Positions 1 through 7,145 of a stretch of DNA of 11,834 nucleotides are shown piece by piece. The notes beneath the pieces are model-generated. The model did not search any database. It saw nothing but the letters and a program-made list of their open reading frames with translations, and had not been told where the DNA came from. This DNA comes from Defluviitaleaceae bacterium (GTDB lineage Bacteria > Bacillota > Clostridia > Lachnospirales > UBA5962): contig WQZK01000037.1 in assembly GCA_009780765.1 (NCBI GenBank), positions 1-11,834 on the forward strand, given 5' to 3'. Within the stretch, counting starts at the first letter, position 1; every line of letters starts with the position of its first letter. Made by a program: the position numbers and the translations under genes.

Positions 1-1866
1 ATGTAAAGGAGGGTCTAAAAGCCTGATTGTAACAGGGCGGCCTTCCATAGCTTCATAAATTTCAACAAAGTCTTTCTTTTGGAAAGGCATGATTGATTCA
101 AGAGCCGCTTCTCTTTCTTCTAATGTATCAGACATAATCATAGCTCTAAATTTAGGTATTCTGTCAGGCTCGAAGAACATATGCTCTGTACGAGTAAGGC
201 CGATACCTTCTGCACCAAATTCTAATGCTTTTCTAGCATCTTCAGGAGTGTCCGCATTTGTTCTAACTTTAAGTTTTCTATGCTCATCTGCCCATTTCAT
301 AAGCTTTTCAAAATCGCCAGAAATTTCAGATTCAACAGTTCCGATAACTTCATTGTAAATAAGGCCAGTAGAACCGTCGAGAGAAATAAAGTCGCCCTCT
401 TTAATCGTGCATCCAGCAAGCTCAAAAGATTTTGTGCCCATTTTAATTTCTTCACAACCAGAAACGCAGCAAGTGCCCATTGCACGTGCAACAACTGCCG
501 CATGTGAAGTCATACCACCTTTAACCGTTAAAATACCTTGAGATGCAGCCATGCCTTCAATATCTTCAGGAGAAGTTTCGTTTCTAACTAATATAACTTT
601 TTCGCCTCTATCGTGAGCATCTTTCGCATCTTTAGAAGTAAAGTAAACTTGCCCGCAAGCAGCACCAGGAGATGCTGGAAGAGCTTTTCCGATAGGTTTT
701 GCCAAAGCAATAGCCTTAGGGTCAAAAGTTGGGTGTAAAAGTTGGTCTAACTGCTTAGGGTCAACCTTTAAAACAGCTTCTTTAGTTGTGATTAAACCTT
801 CATCAACAAGCTCAACAGCAATTCTTAAGGCAGCAGCAGCAGTTCTCTTGCCGCTACGAGTTTGAAGAATATAAAGTTTGCCGTTTTCGATAGTCATTTC
901 CATGTCTTGCATATCTTTGTAATGCTTTTCGAGTTTATCAGAGTAACCTAAAAATTCTCTGTAAACTTCTGGCATATCTTTTTCTAACTCTTCAAAGGGC
1001 TTAGGAGTACGAACGCCCGCAACAACGTCTTCACCTTGTGCATTGATCATATACTCGCCATAAATTTTGTTTTCGCCAGTTGCTGGGTTACGGCTGAAAA
1101 TAACACCCGTTCCAGAAGTTTCACCCATATTACCAAATACCATTGATTGAACGTTAACAGCAGTTCCCCAGTCGTAAGGAATATCGTTCATTCTTCTGTA
1201 ATAGTCAGCACGAGGGTTGTCCCACGATCTGAAAACCGCAGCGATAGACTCATATAATTGGCCTTTAACATCGCTTGGGAAGTCGTCGCCATGCTTATCT
1301 TTGTAAATTTTCTTAAATGTTGCAACGAGTTCTTTCAAATCTTCTGTAGACATTTCTAAATCGTCTTTATAGCCTTTAGAAGTTTTAAACTCATCTAAAA
1401 CTACTTCAAAATAGTGCTTAGAAACGCCGATAACAACGTCTGAAAACATCATGATAAATCTTCTATAAGAGTCGTATGCAAAGCGTGGATTGTTTGTAGC
1501 TGCTGCTAAACCTTCAACCGCTTCATCGTTAAGACCTAAATTTAAAACAGTGTCCATCATGCCAGGCATAGAAGCACGAGAACCTGAACGAACAGAAACT
1601 AAAAGCGGATTTTTAGTATCGCCAAATTTTTTCTGAGAAATTTTTTCAAGCTCTTCAATCGCTTTGTCAACCTGAGCTTTAACTTCATCGCTCATAACTT
1701 TGCCGCTTGTGTTGTATAAAGTACAAGCCTCTGTAGTAACTGTGAATCCTTCCGGAATAGGAAGACCAAGGCTTGTCATCTCAGCAAGGTTTGCACCTTT
1801 GCCGCCTAAAAGCTCTTTCATCTTTCCAGTTCCCTCTGAAAACATATAAACATATTTTACACTCAT
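1..1866 (-). CDS. ppdK: Pyruvate,phosphate dikinase, N-terminal 622 residues (3' end outside window)
   Basis: PPDK interconverts ATP + phosphate + pyruvate and AMP + PPi + PEP in the cytosol; in anaerobes it often works in PPi-linked glycolysis or gluconeogenesis. The reading frame is open from an ATG at 1864-1866 to the window edge (622 codons); family members have about 875 residues, so roughly 250 C-terminal residues are missing. Visible landmarks are GGKGANLAEM (residues 21-30, start of the ATP-grasp domain), the phosphohistidine-domain motif GGMTSHAAVVAR with catalytic His455 (the same number as in the Clostridium symbiosum enzyme), GLTRTEHMF with Arg559, and RLLDPPLH at 615-622 of the PEP/pyruvate barrel. 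The catalytic Cys near the C terminus is not covered. The start is set by AGGAGG (1874-1879) seven bases upstream. The gene has its own promoter and follows niaX after 69 bp. No frameshift is seen. Confidence 0.96.
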   Translation of the reverse strand, partial: MSVKYVYMFSEGTGKMKELLGGKGANLAEMTSLGLPIPEGFTVTTEACTLYNTSGKVMSDEVKAQVDKAIEELEKISQKKFGDTKNPLLVSVRSGSRASMPGMMDTVLNLGLNDEAVEGLAAATNNPRFAYDSYRRFIMMFSDVVIGVSKHYFEVVLDEFKTSKGYKDDLEMSTEDLKELVATFKKIYKDKHGDDFPSDVKGQLYESIAAVFRSWDNPRADYYRRMNDIPYDWGTAVNVQSMVFGNMGETSGTGVIFSRNPATGENKIYGEYMINAQGEDVVAGVRTPKPFEELEKDMPEVYREFLGYSDKLEKHYKDMQDMEMTIENGKLYILQTRSGKRTAAAALRIAVELVDEGLITTKEAVLKVDPKQLDQLLHPTFDPKAIALAKPIGKALPASPGAACGQVYFTSKDAKDAHDRGEKVILVRNETSPEDIEGMAASQGILTVKGGMTSHAAVVARAMGTCCVSGCEEIKMGTKSFELAGCTIKEGDFISLDGSTGLIYNEVIGTVESEISGDFEKLMKWADEHRKLKVRTNADTPEDARKALEFGAEGIGLTRTEHMFFEPDRIPKFRAMIMSDTLEEREAALESIMPFQKKDFVEIYEAMEGRPVTIRLLDPPLH

Positions 1867-1905
1867 TGTAAAACCTCCTGTGTCTTTTGTGTTGCTCTAA
1901 AGATA

Positions 1906-1935
1906 ATTATAACATATTTTGCTATGGTAATACAA
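1906..1935 (-). promoter_or_regulatory. Sigma-A promoter of ppdK
   Basis: Read on the minus strand: -35 TTGTAT (1935-1930), an 18-bp spacer, then a perfect -10 TATAAT (1911-1906). Transcription would start near 1899, giving a leader of about 30 nt that contains the AGGAGG ribosome site. The promoter begins right after the niaX stop codon, and no terminator lies between the two genes, so read-through from niaX may add to ppdK expression. Inferred from consensus match only. Confidence 0.65.
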
Positions 1936-2496
1936 TCATTTTTCAAATAATACAGAAAGTTTTTTTTGCCTCTTCAAAACATTAACAATAACATTTGCAA
2001 TTTCAAAATCGACCATGCTATGGATAACTGAGCCAAGCCCAACTAACAGCAAAACAGATGTAAAAAATCCACCGCTATACCAAGCTTCTGCCATATTTCC
2101 GCCAAAGTAGAAAATACTCACAACCACCACTTCACATGCAGCGTGAAGTAGCCCAACCCAAAATGAGAAAAACCTAAGCTTAACAAAAGAAAGTTTTTTA
2201 CGTTTAACTTTTACTCTATGTAAGTAATACGAGCCTGCTAAAGCAAATATAACGTGAGTAAGTGCCCTAAGCACTACAATTGTGGGAACTGCTGTGAATT
2301 GAAAGCCAACAGTTGTGCCAAGTGCTACAGCCACAGCCATAGATGGAGAAATAAACATGGCTACAAAAATAACTGTGTGAACTGCAAGGGTGAAAGAAGC
2401 AGGAGTTAATAAAACTCGTGGAGCAAACATAGGTATCATCGTACCTATTGCAATTAATAAACCGGCTAAACATAGCTTAAAAACATTATTCTTCAT
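1936..2496 (-). CDS. niaX: Niacin ECF transporter substrate-binding (S) component, NiaX family
   Basis: A 186-residue integral membrane protein with about six hydrophobic segments (roughly residues 5-25, 34-49, 50-68, 72-92, 108-132 and 142-165) separated by short basic loops such as RVKVKRKK. This is the size and layout of energy-coupling-factor S components. The stretch from PASFTLAVH through MFISPSMAVAVALG to VVLRALTHVIFAL resembles NiaX-type niacin transporters as I remember them. The assignment is strengthened by the niacin-responsive repressor niaR directly upstream and by a palindromic operator-like site in the niaX promoter. It would bind nicotinate or nicotinamide and dock on a shared EcfAA'T module, which is not in this window. 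AGGAGGT (2511-2505) lies 8 nt before the ATG. Another vitamin substrate is possible. Confidence 0.8.
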   Translation of the reverse strand: MKNNVFKLCLAGLLIAIGTMIPMFAPRVLLTPASFTLAVHTVIFVAMFISPSMAVAVALGTTVGFQFTAVPTIVVLRALTHVIFALAGSYYLHRVKVKRKKLSFVKLRFFSFWVGLLHAACEVVVVSIFYFGGNMAEAWYSGGFFTSVLLLVGLGSVIHSMVDFEIANVIVNVLKRQKKLSVLFEK

Positions 2497-2529
2497 TAAA
2501 GAAGACCTCCTTGGATATTATATCTATAC

Positions 2530-2545
2530 ATATGTCATGACATAT
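2530..2545. promoter_or_regulatory. Perfect 16-bp palindrome, candidate NiaR operator
   Basis: ATATGTCATGACATAT is identical to its reverse complement. Symmetry extends to 2527-2548 with a single mismatched pair. It starts four bases downstream of the niaX -10 hexamer and so covers the expected transcription start, the classic place for a repressor site. NiaR is a dimeric niacin-dependent repressor known to control niacin uptake genes in Firmicutes, and its gene ends 38 bp away. The palindrome is seen in the sequence; its binding by NiaR is inferred. Confidence 0.72.
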
Positions 2546-2548
2546 ATA

Positions 2549-2577
2549 AATATACAAGAAAGTCTAACCTTTGTCAA
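2549..2577 (-). promoter_or_regulatory. Strong sigma-A promoter of niaX
   Basis: On the minus strand, a perfect -35 TTGACA (2577-2572), a 17-bp spacer and -10 TATATT (2554-2549, five of six consensus bases). The start point is expected near 2542, inside the palindrome. A promoter this strong immediately after niaR implies that niaX is transcribed separately from the glyS-HAD-HAD-niaR unit and depends on a repressor for control. Confidence 0.75.
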
Positions 2578-2582
2578 GTGTT

Positions 2583-3092
2583 TTATTCACAAAATAAATA
2601 TCCTGCATTTTTTAAGTCTTTACATATTTCTTTAAAATGACTCTCATCACGGCAGGCAATAGTATGTAAGTGCACACCTGAGGTAAGCTCTGATAATAAT
2701 TTAGCATCAGAGGTTTTAACTTTTTCTAAAAACACATCTACATCTCTTCGGCTTTGAAGGTTTAAGTTGCCTGTAATTTCGCCATATACATCATGTTCGA
2801 CTGTAACATCAAGTATCGTAGCACCCAAATCAACTATTGTGTATAACTCTTGAACTGTATCCTTTGGCATGTGCTGGCAAGCTATTTTACCTAAATACTG
2901 GCTAATTTTAGGGGTTATATATCCTCTTGCTGTAGCGATGATTTCATTGCCATGTGCCCTTAAAAGGGCAATATCACCAACAATAATTTGCCTGCTTACA
3001 CCTAGTTTGTTTGCAAGCAAAGAAGCACTCAAAGGTGTTTCTGATGTGCTAATCATATCTAAAATTTTTTTTCGGCGCGCGTTAGCTTCCAT
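2583..3092 (-). CDS. niaR: Niacin-responsive transcriptional repressor NiaR (HTH_11 + 3H domain)
   Basis: A 169-residue regulator. Residues about 5-60 form a winged helix-turn-helix of the HTH_11 type (RRKKILDMI, then SASLLANKLGVSRQIIVGDIALLR). Residues about 72-165 form the 3H domain. The metal-site residues expected from Thermotoga TM1602 are present as His74, Glu82, His141 and His143, and the conserved VEHDVYGE contains His100. In Firmicutes NiaR (YrxA) represses NAD synthesis and niacin uptake genes when bound to nicotinic acid. The gene begins 6 bp after the second HAD gene, and its GGAG ribosome site lies in the last codons of that gene, so translation is probably coupled. The adjacent niaX with an operator-like palindrome is its likely target. 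Confidence 0.93.
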   Translation of the reverse strand: MEANARRKKILDMISTSETPLSASLLANKLGVSRQIIVGDIALLRAHGNEIIATARGYITPKISQYLGKIACQHMPKDTVQELYTIVDLGATILDVTVEHDVYGEITGNLNLQSRRDVDVFLEKVKTSDAKLLSELTSGVHLHTIACRDESHFKEICKDLKNAGYLFCE

Positions 3093-3098
3093 AACAAA

Positions 3099-3923
3099 TT
3101 ACTCCATTTTAACATTTTCTAAAAGCCATTTAGCAACAGCATTATCGCCACTTTTTCCAATAATGCCTGTAGCAATGTTTTTTATTGCTTGTGCTGCGTT
3201 TGCAGTTGCATAGCTTTCGTCACAAAATTCAAACATTTCTATATCGTTTAATCCATCACCAAAACAAATAACCTTATCTGCTCTAGTTAGTTCTTTAAGT
3301 TTTTTTACAGCCTCGCCTTTACCTGTGTTTTCTGGAAAAACTTCAAGCCAATATTCGTCTTGGTTGTATATATCTCGTTGAAAATAACAAAGAAACCCCT
3401 TGTTATGAAATAAATTTGCTAAAACGCCAATTTCTTCACTCTCTGATATTACTAGGATATTAACAGTTTCGCCAACCTTTAGCTCCTTTTTAGAATCGAC
3501 AGGGCAAAGCCGCATATCACCTTGTCTTGATGCCAAGAAATTTAAAACTCCGAAAGACTCTTTCGAAGCTTCCCAAAAAACTCTTTCTTTTCCATCTTCA
3601 CAGGCAAAAACTAAAGGATTGTGCCCGTGTTCTATAAGCGTATCAACAATAAAATCTCGTTCAGATTTAGTAAAAGAAACAGTTTCTTTAATTTCGCCTG
3701 TTTTGGGTTCTACCAAATAAGCACCGTTTAAAACTGCAACGGGCAGCCTTAAATCAAGCCCACTTGTAACGACGCTGGCACTAGAAAAAGAGCGAGCCGT
3801 TGCATAGGTAAATAACATTCCGTTGTTTACTAAATTGTTAATAATTCCAATGGTTTCTGGTGGGAGTTTGGCATATTCGTTTAAAAGTGTTCCATCTAAA
3901 TCAGAAACATATAGAGTTTTCAT
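3099..3923 (-). CDS. HAD-IIB (Cof-type) phosphatase, downstream tandem copy
   Basis: A 274-residue cytosolic haloacid-dehalogenase-family hydrolase. Motif I is DLDGT with nucleophile Asp8 and acid/base Asp10, motif II contains Thr42, motif III has Lys202 in GKGEAVKKL, and motif IV is GDGLND (222-227). The large cap between about residues 85 and 195 marks subfamily IIB, whose members dephosphorylate sugar phosphates, nucleotides or flavin/PLP-type phosphates; the substrate cannot be read from sequence. It overlaps the upstream HAD gene by four bases (ATGA), indicating translational coupling. It is a clear tandem paralog: 68 of the first 100 residues match the neighbour without gaps. Two differences stand out: the motif II region reads ATAR instead of ATGR, and the cap is about 24 residues longer than in the neighbour. 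Confidence 0.9.
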   Translation of the reverse strand: MKTLYVSDLDGTLLNEYAKLPPETIGIINNLVNNGMLFTYATARSFSSASVVTSGLDLRLPVAVLNGAYLVEPKTGEIKETVSFTKSERDFIVDTLIEHGHNPLVFACEDGKERVFWEASKESFGVLNFLASRQGDMRLCPVDSKKELKVGETVNILVISESEEIGVLANLFHNKGFLCYFQRDIYNQDEYWLEVFPENTGKGEAVKKLKELTRADKVICFGDGLNDIEMFEFCDESYATANAAQAIKNIATGIIGKSGDNAVAKWLLENVKME

Positions 3924-4672
3924 AAATTAACCCTCTCTAAAAGCCATTTTGCGACTGCATCTTCTGTATGTTTTTCAATAACACCAGTTGCAATATTTTT
4001 AAGCTCTTGTACGGAGTTTTCGGTTGCATAGCTTTCGTCGCAAAACTTAAACATTTCTATATCGTTAAACCCGTCGCCAAAGCAAACCACCTTGTCTGCT
4101 CCAGCCATTTCTTTAAGTTTTTTTACGGCTGTGGCCTTATCTGTGTTTTCTGGGTAAATTTCAAGCCAATACTGTTTTTCATAATACATGCTTTTATAAA
4201 AATAACAAGAAAAGCCTGCATCAATAAACATTTTTTGAAGTGGACCGATACTTTCGTTTTCAAATTTTACAATTATTTTTGAAACATCTAAATCGGCAAT
4301 CTCTTCTTTTGAAACAACATTGTAATACTTTTGCTCTACGCCATCAACACATGTGTAAACTAAGGCGTGGCAACCATTTTCAGAAAGTGTTTCGATAATA
4401 AAATCTCGTTCGTATTCTAAAAAAGAGCTTGCTTTAATAATCTTGCATGTTTTAGGCTCTACCAAATAAGAGCCGTTTGCAAGAATTAGTGGAAGCCTCA
4501 AATCAAGCCCGCTAGTAACTTCTTTTGAACTATCAAAAGAACGGCCTGTTGCAATAGTAAACAGCATACCTTGGCTTACCAAATTGTTAATAATTTCAAT
4601 AGTTTTCGATGAAAGTTTTGCATGCTCATTTAAAAGTGTGCCATCCAAATCAGAAACATATAAAGTTCTCAT
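3920..4672 (-). CDS. HAD-IIB (Cof-type) phosphatase, upstream tandem copy
   Basis: A 250-residue HAD hydrolase with all four motifs: DLDGT (Asp8, Asp10), ATGR with Thr42, Lys179 and GDGFND (199-204). Its cap is shorter than that of the downstream paralog because about 24 residues are missing around position 120-135. It starts two bases after the glyS stop, with an AAGG ribosome site inside the glyS end, and its stop overlaps the start of the second copy. As both active sites are complete, both copies are probably functional. Divergence lies mostly in the cap, which sets substrate choice in this family, so different substrates are plausible. Why phosphatases sit between glyS and niaR is unknown; NAD(P) or nucleotide salvage is only a guess from niaR/niaX. 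Confidence 0.9.
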   Translation of the reverse strand: MRTLYVSDLDGTLLNEHAKLSSKTIEIINNLVSQGMLFTIATGRSFDSSKEVTSGLDLRLPLILANGSYLVEPKTCKIIKASSFLEYERDFIIETLSENGCHALVYTCVDGVEQKYYNVVSKEEIADLDVSKIIVKFENESIGPLQKMFIDAGFSCYFYKSMYYEKQYWLEIYPENTDKATAVKKLKEMAGADKVVCFGDGFNDIEMFKFCDESYATENSVQELKNIATGVIEKHTEDAVAKWLLERVNL

Positions 4673-4674
4673 GA

Positions 4675-6066
4675 TTAAAACCTTATTTTTTCTTGGATAT
4701 ATGCAACAAGGTTTTCGATTTTAACTCTTTCTTGTTCCATCGAATCTCTGTCGCGAACAGTTACCGAACCATCTTCAACCGACTCGAAATCGTATGTTAT
4801 ACAAAAAGGCGTTCCAATCTCGTCTTGCCTTCTATATCTTTTGCCGATAGAGCCAGATTCGTCGTAGTCACAGTTAAAGTATTTAGAAAGTTCACTATAA
4901 ATCTCACCAGCACCTTCTGCAAGTTTTTTAGAGAGTGGCAAAATTGCAGCTTTTATAGGAGCTAAGGCTGGTGAAAATCTTAAAACCGTGCGGATGTCGC
5001 TATCAGCAACCTCTTCTTCATCATATGCTTCGCAAAGGAAAACAAGCGTAACTCTATCTGCACCCAAAGAAGGCTCAATGCAATATGGGATGTATTTTTC
5101 ATTCGCATCTTGGTCGAAATAAGTCATATCCTCGCCCGACTCGGTTTGATGTGCCTTAAGGTCGAAATCTGTTCTCGATGCAACGCCCCAAAGTTCGCCC
5201 CAGCCAAACGGGAATAGATAATCTATATCAGTAGTTGCGTTAGAGTAGTGAGAAAGTTCTTCTTCGCCATGGTCTCTAACTTTTAAATTTTCTTCGTTTA
5301 TTCCTAAAGATAATAGCCAATCCATGCAGAATTTTTTCCAGTATTCAAACCACTTAATTTCTTCGCCAGGTTTACAGAAAAATTCAAGTTCCATTTGCTC
5401 GAACTCTCTTGTTCTAAAAATAAAATTGCCCGGGGTTATTTCATTTCTAAAAGATTTACCGATTTGACCAATACCAAAAGGCATCTTTTTTCTCGTTGTT
5501 CTTTGAACATTTTTAAAATTAACAAAAATACCTTGAGCCGTTTCAGGGCGAAGGTAAACCACATTTTTAGCATCTTCAGTAACACCTGCATGAGTTTTAA
5601 ACATAAGGTTAAACTGTCTAATATCTGTAAAGTTGTGCTTGTTGCAAGAAGGGCAATTTACGCCTTTTTCTTTAATGTATTCAGCCATTTGCTCGTTACT
5701 CCAAGAGTCAACAGGTTCTTCAACTTTTTCGCCTTTTTCAGCCATATAATCTTCAATGAGCTTGTCGGCTCTAAAACGTTCTTTACATTCTTTGCAGTCC
5801 ATCAAAGGGTCAGAAAAGCCGCCAACATGCCCACTTGCAACCCAAACATTAGGGTTCATAATAATGCCAGTGTCAACCCCAACATTATGCGGGTTTTCCT
5901 GCACAAATTTTTGCCACCATGCTTTTTTTATATTATTTTTAAGCTCTACGCCCAAAGGCCCATAATCCCAAGTATTTGCAAGGCCGCCGTATATTTCAGA
6001 GCCTGGATACACAAAACCTCTGTTTTTTGATAATGCAACTATTTTTTCCATAGTTTTTAAAGCCAT
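4675..6066 (-). CDS. glyS: Glycine--tRNA ligase, alpha2 (single-chain) type
   Basis: Charges tRNA-Gly with glycine using ATP. The 463-residue length is typical of the homodimeric class II enzyme; it is not the alpha2beta2 GlyQ/GlyS pair. Visible parts: the N-terminal segment with SKNRGFVYPGSEIYGG (13-28), paired cysteines CKEC (91-94) and CPSC (138-141) that may bind zinc in the inserted region, motif 2 with FRNEI and RTREFEQME (about 206-226), motif 3 EPSLGADR (331-338), and an anticodon-binding domain from about residue 365. A second Met at residue 6 could also start translation, but the first ATG follows a GGGGA site. It is the first gene of its unit and has a strong promoter. The leader is only about 30 nt, too short for a glycine T-box. 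Confidence 0.97.
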   Translation of the reverse strand: MALKTMEKIVALSKNRGFVYPGSEIYGGLANTWDYGPLGVELKNNIKKAWWQKFVQENPHNVGVDTGIIMNPNVWVASGHVGGFSDPLMDCKECKERFRADKLIEDYMAEKGEKVEEPVDSWSNEQMAEYIKEKGVNCPSCNKHNFTDIRQFNLMFKTHAGVTEDAKNVVYLRPETAQGIFVNFKNVQRTTRKKMPFGIGQIGKSFRNEITPGNFIFRTREFEQMELEFFCKPGEEIKWFEYWKKFCMDWLLSLGINEENLKVRDHGEEELSHYSNATTDIDYLFPFGWGELWGVASRTDFDLKAHQTESGEDMTYFDQDANEKYIPYCIEPSLGADRVTLVFLCEAYDEEEVADSDIRTVLRFSPALAPIKAAILPLSKKLAEGAGEIYSELSKYFNCDYDESGSIGKRYRRQDEIGTPFCITYDFESVEDGSVTVRDRDSMEQERVKIENLVAYIQEKIRF

Positions 6067-6102
6067 AATTTTTCCCCATTTCCATATGATTGTATACTTA
6101 AT

Positions 6103-6131
6103 AATTTACCATAATATGCGGATTGTGTCAA
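6103..6131 (-). promoter_or_regulatory. Strong sigma-A promoter of the glyS-HAD-HAD-niaR unit
   Basis: Minus-strand -35 TTGACA (6131-6126, perfect), a 17-bp spacer, and -10 TAAATT (6108-6103, four of six). The start is expected near 6096. The -35 box lies two bases after the U-tract of the upstream terminator, so the two transcription units are packed back to back. Confidence 0.68.
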
Positions 6132-6133
6132 CT

Positions 6134-6158
6134 AAAAAAGGCGGATATAAATCCGCCT
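6134..6158 (-). terminator. Rho-independent terminator after arcC (end of the pyr operon)
   Basis: On the minus strand AGGCGGAT pairs with ATCCGCCT around a TTAT loop (8 bp, extendable by a G-U and an A-U pair) and runs directly into TTTTTT. This closes the pyrB-to-arcC unit. The U-run exists only on the minus strand, so the terminator serves arcC. Confidence 0.88.
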
Positions 6159-6190
6159 CTATATAATTTTTATTCACAAACCGAAATCAA

Positions 6191-6207
6191 GAGGGATTTA
6201 TTCCCTC
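6191..6207 (-). other. Small hairpin just after the arcC stop
   Basis: GAGGGA and TCCCTC form a 6-bp stem with a five-base loop, starting six bases past the arcC stop codon. No U-tract follows, so it is unlikely to terminate on its own; it may protect the 3' end or stall polymerase ahead of the main terminator. Confidence 0.4.
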
Positions 6208-6212
6208 GCAGA

Positions 6213-7145
6213 TTAAGCCACTACCGTCGTGCCGCATTCACCTTTAAGGGCATCTGCTGCTCTTTCTAAAGATGTGATAATCGCATGCTTGTTTTTGCCA
6301 TTTTCTGTAAACATATAAGAAGCCATAACTTTAGGCAACATGCTTCCCGGAGCAAAGTGCCCTTCTTCACAATATTTCTTAGCTTCTGAAACCGTTGCTT
6401 GGCTTATAACCGTTTCATTTTCTTTTTGATAATTCAAGAAAGCATTATCAACAGCAGTTAAAATTATTAACATATCTGCATCTATAAGTTTTGCCATATG
6501 AGAAGCGGCAAAATCTTTATCAACAACAGCATCAATGCCAACCATTAAGCCATTTTTTTCGGTAACGGGAATACCACCACCACCACAAGCAATAACTACA
6601 CGCTTATTTTGTAAGAGAAGCTCAACCGTTTCTTTTTCCATTATGTCAACAGGCATTGGCGAGGCTATCATGCGTCTAAAACCACGGCCAGCATCTTCAC
6701 CATAAAAATCGCCCGTTTCTTGCATTAGTTTTATTGCAGTTTGCTCATCATAATAGCTGCCTATTGGTTTTGTTGGTTTTAAAAATGCTGGGTCGTTAGC
6801 ATCTACAACGATTCTAGTAACTAGTGTGCTTACAGGCCTATCAGTTATTTTGCGAGCGAAAAGCTCTGTTTCTATCGCTGCTTGCAAGTGAAAGCCGATA
6901 TAACCTTGGCTCATTGCAATGCACTCAGGAAACGGCATGTTTGGCGTTATATTTTGTTTTTCGCACTCATCAAATGCTTTTTTAATCATGCCAACTTGCG
7001 GGCCATTGCCGTGGCTTATTAAAATTTCATGCCCATCTTGAACCAAATCTGCAATTGCTTTTGCAGCGATTTTTACTTTTTCCATTTGCTCCAAAGAATC
7101 ATTACCAAGTGCGTTTCCACCCAGTGCTATAACTATTTTTGACAT
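6213..7145 (-). CDS. arcC: Carbamate kinase, last gene of the pyrimidine operon
   Basis: Catalyses ATP + carbamate (ammonia + bicarbonate) to and from ADP + carbamoyl phosphate; usually it runs toward ATP in the arginine deiminase or other ureide pathways. The 310-residue amino-acid-kinase fold shows ALGGNALG (7-14), SHGNGPQVG (44-52), ACGGGGIPV (186-194), VVDKDFAA (207-214) and DADMLIILTAVDN (222-234), all typical of ArcC. A start at 7169 would add eight residues (MQLGGECI) inside the pyrE coding end. The ATG at 7145 is preferred because GGAGGAG sits 8 nt upstream and MSKIVIALGGNA is the usual N terminus. It overlaps the pyrE stop by one base (TAATG), so it is translationally coupled to pyrimidine genes. 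No arcA or arcB is present here. The placement suggests a role in supplying or draining carbamoyl phosphate for PyrB; this is inference. Confidence 0.95.
   Translation of the reverse strand: MSKIVIALGGNALGNDSLEQMEKVKIAAKAIADLVQDGHEILISHGNGPQVGMIKKAFDECEKQNITPNMPFPECIAMSQGYIGFHLQAAIETELFARKITDRPVSTLVTRIVVDANDPAFLKPTKPIGSYYDEQTAIKLMQETGDFYGEDAGRGFRRMIASPMPVDIMEKETVELLLQNKRVVIACGGGGIPVTEKNGLMVGIDAVVDKDFAASHMAKLIDADMLIILTAVDNAFLNYQKENETVISQATVSEAKKYCEEGHFAPGSMLPKVMASYMFTENGKNKHAIITSLERAADALKGECGTTVVA

Noticed and set aside
5395..6030. A 211-codon open frame on the plus strand opposite glyS
   Set aside because: It is antisense to a complete glycyl-tRNA synthetase, has no ribosome site or recognisable domain, and its composition (many Phe, Asn, Lys, Arg) reflects the reverse of AT-rich coding sequence.
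6067..6102. T-box riboswitch expected ahead of glyS in Gram-positive bacteria
   Set aside because: The distance from the predicted transcription start to the glyS ATG is only about 30 nt, and no T-box stems or antiterminator are present.
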